Below, one piece after another: positions 59,527 through 64,000 of a stretch of DNA of 64,000 nt (position 1 is the stretch's first letter; every line of letters begins with the position of its first letter). This DNA comes from DAISVY01 sp036826635 (GTDB taxonomy: Bacteria; Zixibacteria; MSB-5A5; GN15; FEB-12), in contig DAISVY010000004.1 in NCBI GenBank assembly GCA_036826635.1, positions 124,001 to 188,000 of the forward strand, given 5' to 3'. The translations under genes and the position numbers were made by a program. The notes beneath the pieces were generated by a model. The model did not search any database and was not told where the DNA came from. It saw nothing but the letters and a program-made list of their open reading frames with translations.

Positions 59527-60948
59527 TCAGCTAAGATTGTATTTGTTCAGTTTGCGATATAATGTTCTTTCGCCTATACCCAACAGCCGGGCGGTTTCCT
59601 TACGATTACCGCCGGTCTTCTTTAGCATTTTTTCTATGAGCGCCTTTTCCATCTCTTCCATGGTGGAACCTTCGACCGACACCGCAGCCGGGACTTCGCG
59701 CGGGCCCGCCGATCCTTCCCCGGGCAAATTGGCCATGATAAGATTTCGCAGGACACGAATCTCGTTGCCCAGCGACAGAATCGCCCGGTAGATCAACTCC
59801 TGACCGGCTTCCTCAACCGTGCGACCGGTGTAAACGGGAAGATGAGTGGCGCTGGCATGCTGTTCGTCAAGAAATCTGTCCACGTCCTCGGCCTCGACAA
59901 GCCCCTCGGGTTTCAGGGCCGTCATGCGCGAGGCGAAATTGCGCAACTGGCGAACGTTCCCCGGCCAGTCATAACGCATAAGTTTATCCAAAGCCGTATC
60001 GGCGTAATCAAGGTTATCATGCCCCTTCCAGAAATACTGCAACAGGGGCTGAATATCACCACGTCGGTCCATCAACGGCGGCACAACCAGCTTCACCACG
60101 CTTATACGGAAATACAAATCTTCGCGGAATTCTCTCTCTGCGATAGCCTCGGTCAGATCCCGATTGGTCGCGGCGATTACCCGCACGTCCACTCGTGAAG
60201 GCACCGATGAACCGACCGGGTAATAGGTCCCGTCTTCGAGCACCCGCAATAACTTGACCTGCATGTTTGGTTTGGTTTCACCGATTTCATCGAGAAAGAT
60301 CGTACCGCCTTCGGCCTTGCGGAATAAACCCTCATGCCTGCTCACCGAACCGGTGAAAGCGCCTCGTTCGTGACCGAAAAGCTCGGATTCCAGCACACCC
60401 TCGGCCAGGGCACCACAATTGACAGCGACAAAAGGACGATTGGACCGCGCCGAATCGGTATGAAGAGCCCGGGCCACCAGTTCCTTGCCCGAACCCGATG
60501 GTCCCACGATCAGCACCGAGACATCGGTCGGCGCCACCCGAGCGACCGACCGGACAAGAGCTTTCATCCCGGCCGAACGAGCGACAATACCATAATGGTC
60601 AAGCAGTTCCTTCTCCTCCAGAATCTGCCTGATTTTCTTGAAAATCCCCTGTTGACCGAGCGTAAGTGCAATCGCCCCGTCGAAATACGACTCGACGGGA
60701 CCGGACGGAAACTCGTCGGAGGTCAGTCGCCACAATTCCGTCAGGCCGTTGTGACGCCGAATCCTGGTAGCCACGGCCTGAGTGACATCATGCCGGTACT
60801 CAGCCACCAAAATCAGATCGATACGACGTTCCTTGACCACCTGGTATAACTGGGGAATATCGTTTACCACCACGCCCGCTTTTTCCCAGGCGATCCGGCG
60901 ACCGGAACGCTGTTCCGAATCGATAAGGACAACTACGTTGTTAACCAT
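59527..60948 (-). CDS. Sigma-54-dependent transcriptional activator with degenerate receiver and GAFTGS loop
   Basis: The 473-residue activator has an N-terminal receiver-like domain (about 1-120) that lacks a clear phosphoacceptor Asp (strand 3 reads LILVAEYRHDV). An AAA+ domain follows, with Walker A GPSGSGKELVARAL, the sigma-54 contact loop ERGAFTGSVSRHEG (GAFTGA is usual), Walker B GGTIFLDEIGE, sensor LFRKAEGG and arginine-finger area REFREDLYFRISV. The C-terminal Fis helix-turn-helix is KTGGNRKETARLLGIGERTL. It may activate the sigma-54 promoter of the flagellar supercluster. GGGGGTGAT precedes the ATG. Confidence 0.92.
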   Translation of the reverse strand: MVNNVVVLIDSEQRSGRRIAWEKAGVVVNDIPQLYQVVKERRIDLILVAEYRHDVTQAVATRIRRHNGLTELWRLTSDEFPSGPVESYFDGAIALTLGQQGIFKKIRQILEEKELLDHYGIVARSAGMKALVRSVARVAPTDVSVLIVGPSGSGKELVARALHTDSARSNRPFVAVNCGALAEGVLESELFGHERGAFTGSVSRHEGLFRKAEGGTIFLDEIGETKPNMQVKLLRVLEDGTYYPVGSSVPSRVDVRVIAATNRDLTEAIAEREFREDLYFRISVVKLVVPPLMDRRGDIQPLLQYFWKGHDNLDYADTALDKLMRYDWPGNVRQLRNFASRMTALKPEGLVEAEDVDRFLDEQHASATHLPVYTGRTVEEAGQELIYRAILSLGNEIRVLRNLIMANLPGEGSAGPREVPAAVSVEGSTMEEMEKALIEKMLKKTGGNRKETARLLGIGERTLYRKLNKYNLS

Positions 60949-60968
60949 GTTTCGATCACCCCCGGATA

Positions 60969-63146
60969 TCAGCTTCGTTTCTTTTTGCGACGACGGCCTC
61001 GGCGATGGTGACTGTCGGCGTCTTTCTTCCTGCGCTGTTGTTTTTCCGCCACCAGGAACAGATCCAGTTCGTTGCGCACCGTATCCACGCGCAGCACTCC
61101 CACTCGCACGCTGTCACCGAGACGGAAGGCTCTCTTGTTGCGACGACCGACAATGCGATAGTTGGCCTCGTCATGCTGGTAGTAATCATCATCTATCGAT
61201 GATACCCGCACCATACCCTCGACACCCATATTGTCTAACCGCACGAAGAAGCCCTGAGGAATCACGCCGCTGATAATACCGTCGTATTCCTCGCCCACCT
61301 GTTTGGCCATGAACGCTATCTGCTTGACCTTGACCGCCTGACGTTCGGCCGCCTCGGCCACCCGCTCGGTTTCGCTGCAATGGGCCCCGACATGATCGAT
61401 AGCCACGGACACGCGCTTGGCAAACGCCACCGGGTAGCGCCCGCCTTTGAGCTTGCGCAACAGACGGTGCACGAGAAGATCGGGATAACGTCTTATGGGC
61501 GAGGTGAAATGCGCATAGTGTTTGAAAGCCAGACCAAAATGGCCGATATTGTTCCGTTGATATACCGCTTTCTGCATCGAGCGAAGCATCAGTTCGTTGA
61601 TAAATTCCGCCTCGGGTGCGTCTTTTATTCCCTCGAGAAAACGAGCGAACTGAAGCGGCCTGATGTTTTTTGATACCGGGAAATGATAACCCAGACGCTC
61701 CATCATAGCCGAAAAAGCCGTCAGTTTCTCTATGTCCGGACGGTCGTGCACCCGGTATAAAAACGGCTGAGCGGCCCGAAAAGCTTCAAGAGCCACCGCC
61801 CGATTGGCAGCCAGCATGAATTCCTCGACCAAACGATGGGCCTCCAACCGCACCCGCAAGCCCAGCTCAAGCACCTCTCCTTTGTCATTGAGAATAATCT
61901 TGGATTCGGGCAGATCAAAATCGAGCGAGCCCTGAGCAAAACGACGCTTGCTCAGAAGAGAAGCCAGTTCGCGGGCCAGGGCCAGATTGTCCGCGACCCG
62001 TTTCACCCGAGGATTCGTGGTTTCACCGTCGAAAAACGACTGCACTTCTTCGTAAGTAAGGCGGGCGCGTGATTTGATAATAGTGTCGGCCAGTCTCCAG
62101 CCGGTCATTTTGCCTGTTTTGTCGAAATCAATGAAAACCGAATGGGCCAGCCGGCGACGATTGGGCTTAAGCGAACAAACATCGTTGGACAAAACTTCGG
62201 GAAGCATCGGAATCACCATGCCGGGCAAGTAAACCGAGTTGCCGCGCGTGAACGCTTCCGTATCCAGCGCCGAGCCGGCATCGACATAATACGACACGTC
62301 GGCAATATGCACCCCCAGGCGATATCCCGCGGCTGTTCTTTCCACTCCCACGGCGTCATCGAAATCTTTGGCGTCGGTGGGATCAATAGTGTAAATGCAT
62401 TCCCCCGTGCAATCTTCGCGGGGCAGTTTCTTTTGATCGGCCAGACGTGTGGAGACCCGCTCGGCTTCGGACAACACCTCTGCGGGAAATTCTTCGGGCA
62501 GATTGAACGATTTTATCACCGTCAGCATGTCCACCCCGGGATCACCGGGGTAGCCCAACCGCTCGATCACTTTCCCTTCGGGATTCAAATGCGGATCGTC
62601 CCAGACAGTCAGCTTAACCACCACTCGTTCGCCTTCGCGAGCGTCGAGGCTGAGCTTCTTCGGAATGTAAATATCCCGATGGATTCGCGGATTATCCGGC
62701 GTCACCGAAAAGAAATTTCTCTCCCTGCGGAACAGCCCCACGATATTGCGATCGGAGCGTTCCAGCACCCGGATAACCGATCCGGCTTCACGACCGCGCA
62801 CCTGTCCCCGCAACCGCACCATCACCCGGTCGCCGTCGAGCGCCGTCAACAGATCGTGCGACGGGATCATGATGTCTTCACTCTCCCCCTCTCGCACGAG
62901 AAAGCCGGTGCCGGCCCGATTGATCGACAACACCCCCACCGCTATGCCCATCTGGTCGGCCAGTCCAACCCGTCCGCGTTTAAGCCGCACCAGTTCTCCA
63001 CCATCAAGGAGAGTCTTCAGGCTGCGGCGAAACTTGCGATACTCCGTCTGATCGACCTCCAGAGCTTTAGCCAGTTCCTTGGGCTTCATGGGGCGATCAG
63101 CTTTCGACTGGATGAAACGGAGAATTTGTTCAGGATTCATTGTCAT
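60969..63146 (-). CDS. rnr: Ribonuclease R
   Basis: A 725-residue exoribonuclease. It has a winged-helix N-terminus (KPKELAKALEVDQTEYRKFR), two cold-shock-like domains, the RNB catalytic domain (YTIDPTDAKDFDDAVGVERT with four catalytic Asp, and HIADVSYYVDAGSALDTEAF) and a C-terminal S1 domain (DGIISGVIPQGFFVRLDNMG). The C-terminus is Lys/Arg-rich, typical of RNase R. ATG 63146 is preferred, with ATG 63140 close behind. Neither has a Shine-Dalgarno, and a promoter ends 5 nt before the first. Confidence 0.93.
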   Translation of the reverse strand: MTMNPEQILRFIQSKADRPMKPKELAKALEVDQTEYRKFRRSLKTLLDGGELVRLKRGRVGLADQMGIAVGVLSINRAGTGFLVREGESEDIMIPSHDLLTALDGDRVMVRLRGQVRGREAGSVIRVLERSDRNIVGLFRRERNFFSVTPDNPRIHRDIYIPKKLSLDAREGERVVVKLTVWDDPHLNPEGKVIERLGYPGDPGVDMLTVIKSFNLPEEFPAEVLSEAERVSTRLADQKKLPREDCTGECIYTIDPTDAKDFDDAVGVERTAAGYRLGVHIADVSYYVDAGSALDTEAFTRGNSVYLPGMVIPMLPEVLSNDVCSLKPNRRRLAHSVFIDFDKTGKMTGWRLADTIIKSRARLTYEEVQSFFDGETTNPRVKRVADNLALARELASLLSKRRFAQGSLDFDLPESKIILNDKGEVLELGLRVRLEAHRLVEEFMLAANRAVALEAFRAAQPFLYRVHDRPDIEKLTAFSAMMERLGYHFPVSKNIRPLQFARFLEGIKDAPEAEFINELMLRSMQKAVYQRNNIGHFGLAFKHYAHFTSPIRRYPDLLVHRLLRKLKGGRYPVAFAKRVSVAIDHVGAHCSETERVAEAAERQAVKVKQIAFMAKQVGEEYDGIISGVIPQGFFVRLDNMGVEGMVRVSSIDDDYYQHDEANYRIVGRRNKRAFRLGDSVRVGVLRVDTVRNELDLFLVAEKQQRRKKDADSHHRRGRRRKKKRS

Positions 63147-63151
63147 GCAAT

Positions 63152-63181
63152 AAGATAGGCGTGCGGGAGGAAAAAAGTCAA
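63152..63181 (-). promoter_or_regulatory. Promoter abutting the rnr start codon
   Basis: TTGACT (63181-63176), 18-nt spacer, TATCTT (63157-63152), then 5 nt to ATG 63146. Transcription should start at or within the first codon. Confidence 0.7.
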
Positions 63182-63284
63182 GCTTATTTGGCATAATTAT
63201 GTCAATATGGCAGGGGAACATGGACATGGACAACGGCCACAGCGAACAATCATGATTTACTCAGACTGGTAATACTAACCCGAC

Positions 63285-63317
63285 CTAAATAAAATGGGCC
63301 CACCAAAAGGCAGGCCC
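63285..63317 (-). terminator. Rho-independent terminator of the Spy-like gene
   Basis: On the minus strand GGGCCTGCC-TTTT-GGTGGGCCC pairs with two G-T wobbles and is followed by ATTTTATTTAGG, about 30 nt after the stop at 63348. Confidence 0.75.
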
Positions 63318-63347
63318 GTTGTGACGTCTATTGACTATTCTACCGGT

Positions 63348-63914
63348 TTACCGTCGACCTCTGTTGAATTTTCCGCCGCCCATGCCGGGGCGTGCATCGG
63401 CATCCTCCGGACTTCTTTCACGACGTTCCAGCCTCAACTGCTCCAGCTTCTCCTTCTGGGCATCGGTCAAAACGTTGCTCATAGCCCGTTGGTGAGAATA
63501 GCGGTCTTTCTGCATCTGTCCCTTTATCTGGCTGACCCGGTCAATCTGTTGCAAAACTTCCCGCTCGCCAGCCTCGTCGCGCATAAGATTGCGAAGCTCC
63601 AGTTCGGCCTTTTCCAGTTCGGCCCGAGCGTCGATCCGCCCCATCTGAAACTGATGGCGCATATTATCGAGTTGTTCCTGCTGGGCATCGGTCAAGCCGA
63701 GCTCTTCGGCCATAGCCATCAAACCATGGCCACGGAAATCGCCCCGCCCGAAACAACCAAGACCATCACCGGGGCCGCGGGAACCAGCCTCCAAACCGGA
63801 ATACCCCCAGGGGCAGTCTCTGTCTCCGCCTCGATTGTTGAACCCGGGATCGGCCAGCAAACTGAACGGTACGGCCAGGGTCAAAACCATCAGAATTGCA
63901 ATTGTCTTTTTCAT
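63348..63914 (-). CDS. Spy/CpxP family periplasmic protein
   Basis: A 188-residue exported protein. After a signal peptide (MKKTIAILMVLTLAVPFSLL) and a Gly-rich stretch it shows two LTDAQ motifs (ELGLTDAQQEQLDNM and NVLTDAQKEKLEQL) separated by long helices, as in Spy/CpxP chaperone-like proteins. It ends in an Arg/Gly-rich tail. It probably binds unfolded proteins or metals in the periplasm under envelope stress. GGAGTACACAAG stands before the ATG. Only 86 bp lie upstream to the window edge and no promoter is clear there. Confidence 0.85.
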   Translation of the reverse strand: MKKTIAILMVLTLAVPFSLLADPGFNNRGGDRDCPWGYSGLEAGSRGPGDGLGCFGRGDFRGHGLMAMAEELGLTDAQQEQLDNMRHQFQMGRIDARAELEKAELELRNLMRDEAGEREVLQQIDRVSQIKGQMQKDRYSHQRAMSNVLTDAQKEKLEQLRLERRERSPEDADARPGMGGGKFNRGRR

Positions 63915-64000
63915 CTTGTGTACTCCTTTTTCTTATCGCTTCACGTTTTTTCTCATCATCCTGTCATCACTCGTCACCCGATGGAGACCAGGCCCCGGAA

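Noticed and set aside
62142..63158. 338-codon plus-strand ORF opposite rnr
   Set aside because: Shadow of the RNase R coding frame, with biased His/Gln/Arg composition.

Overview
The window is about 53% GC by eye, densely packed and almost wholly chromosomal housekeeping and motility DNA. I saw no insertion sequence, phage gene or CRISPR array. Several traits suggest a Gram-negative member of the FCB group, most like candidate phylum Zixibacteria. These are secreted proteins ending in paired dockerin-like repeats with the phrase VDMGDLTxLIDHLFIS, lamin-tail, SBBP and thrombospondin-3 secreted proteins, PorV-like outer-membrane proteins, and a complete flagellar export apparatus. The lineage call is an inference from protein style, not from a marker-gene tree.

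Layout. (1) 1-10394: a 3'-truncated multi-PAS sensor protein points left. Divergent from it is a full phosphate-starvation block, phoB-phoR-pstS-pstC-pstA-pstB-phoU, with a Pho-box-like repeat before pstS. (2) 10536-12517: two secreted proteins, a 20-codon ORF with a strong Shine-Dalgarno, and tRNA-Ser(GCU). (3) 12652-37942: a leftward flagellar supercluster of about 30 genes. It begins at a sigma-54-type promoter (37983-37998) with a MotE-like gene and runs fliK, flgD, a TIGR02530-like gene, a 31-codon ORF, flgE, flbD, fliL, fliM, fliN, fliO, fliP, fliQ, fliR, flhB, flhA, flhF, flhG, fliA. It then continues into a poorly known signalling tail: an acidic protein, a small membrane protein, a DUF2225 protein, three consecutive PilZ proteins, a secreted protein, a GAF/HisKA protein with no ATPase domain, two single-domain receivers and a FapA/DUF342 protein. 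(4) 38133-45107: mtaB, a dus gene, rpsA, plsC, cmk and a solute-binding lipoprotein. (5) 45240-49906: an ECF sigma/anti-sigma/PspC/LiaF-like envelope-stress operon, holA and an RNase H-like ORF. (6) 50129-52978: a 949-residue secreted SBBP/TSP3/dockerin-like protein under a near-consensus promoter. (7) 53310-63914: a sigma-54 activator, three envelope or secreted proteins, a dGTPase-like HD hydrolase, a CPBP protease, RNase R and a Spy/CpxP-like protein.

How the parts fit. The flagellar supercluster has the export gate, switch and hook genes but no rod, MS-ring, export ATPase or filament genes, which must lie elsewhere. Sigma-54 probably drives its first gene, fliA supplies sigma-28 for late genes, and the PilZ trio suggests c-di-GMP control of motility. 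The sigma-54 activator at 59527-60948 is a candidate regulator, although it lacks a normal phosphoacceptor.

Most notable signals beyond standard annotation: a 31-codon ORF with twin hairpins coupled to flgE; promoters whose -10 box lies only 5-10 nt before the start codon of holA, rnr, cmk, mtaB and dus, predicting leaderless or nearly leaderless mRNAs; an 8-bp inverted repeat around the rpsA -10 box; the PilZ/HisKA-only/receiver module; and an FlhB with NPTE in place of NPTH.
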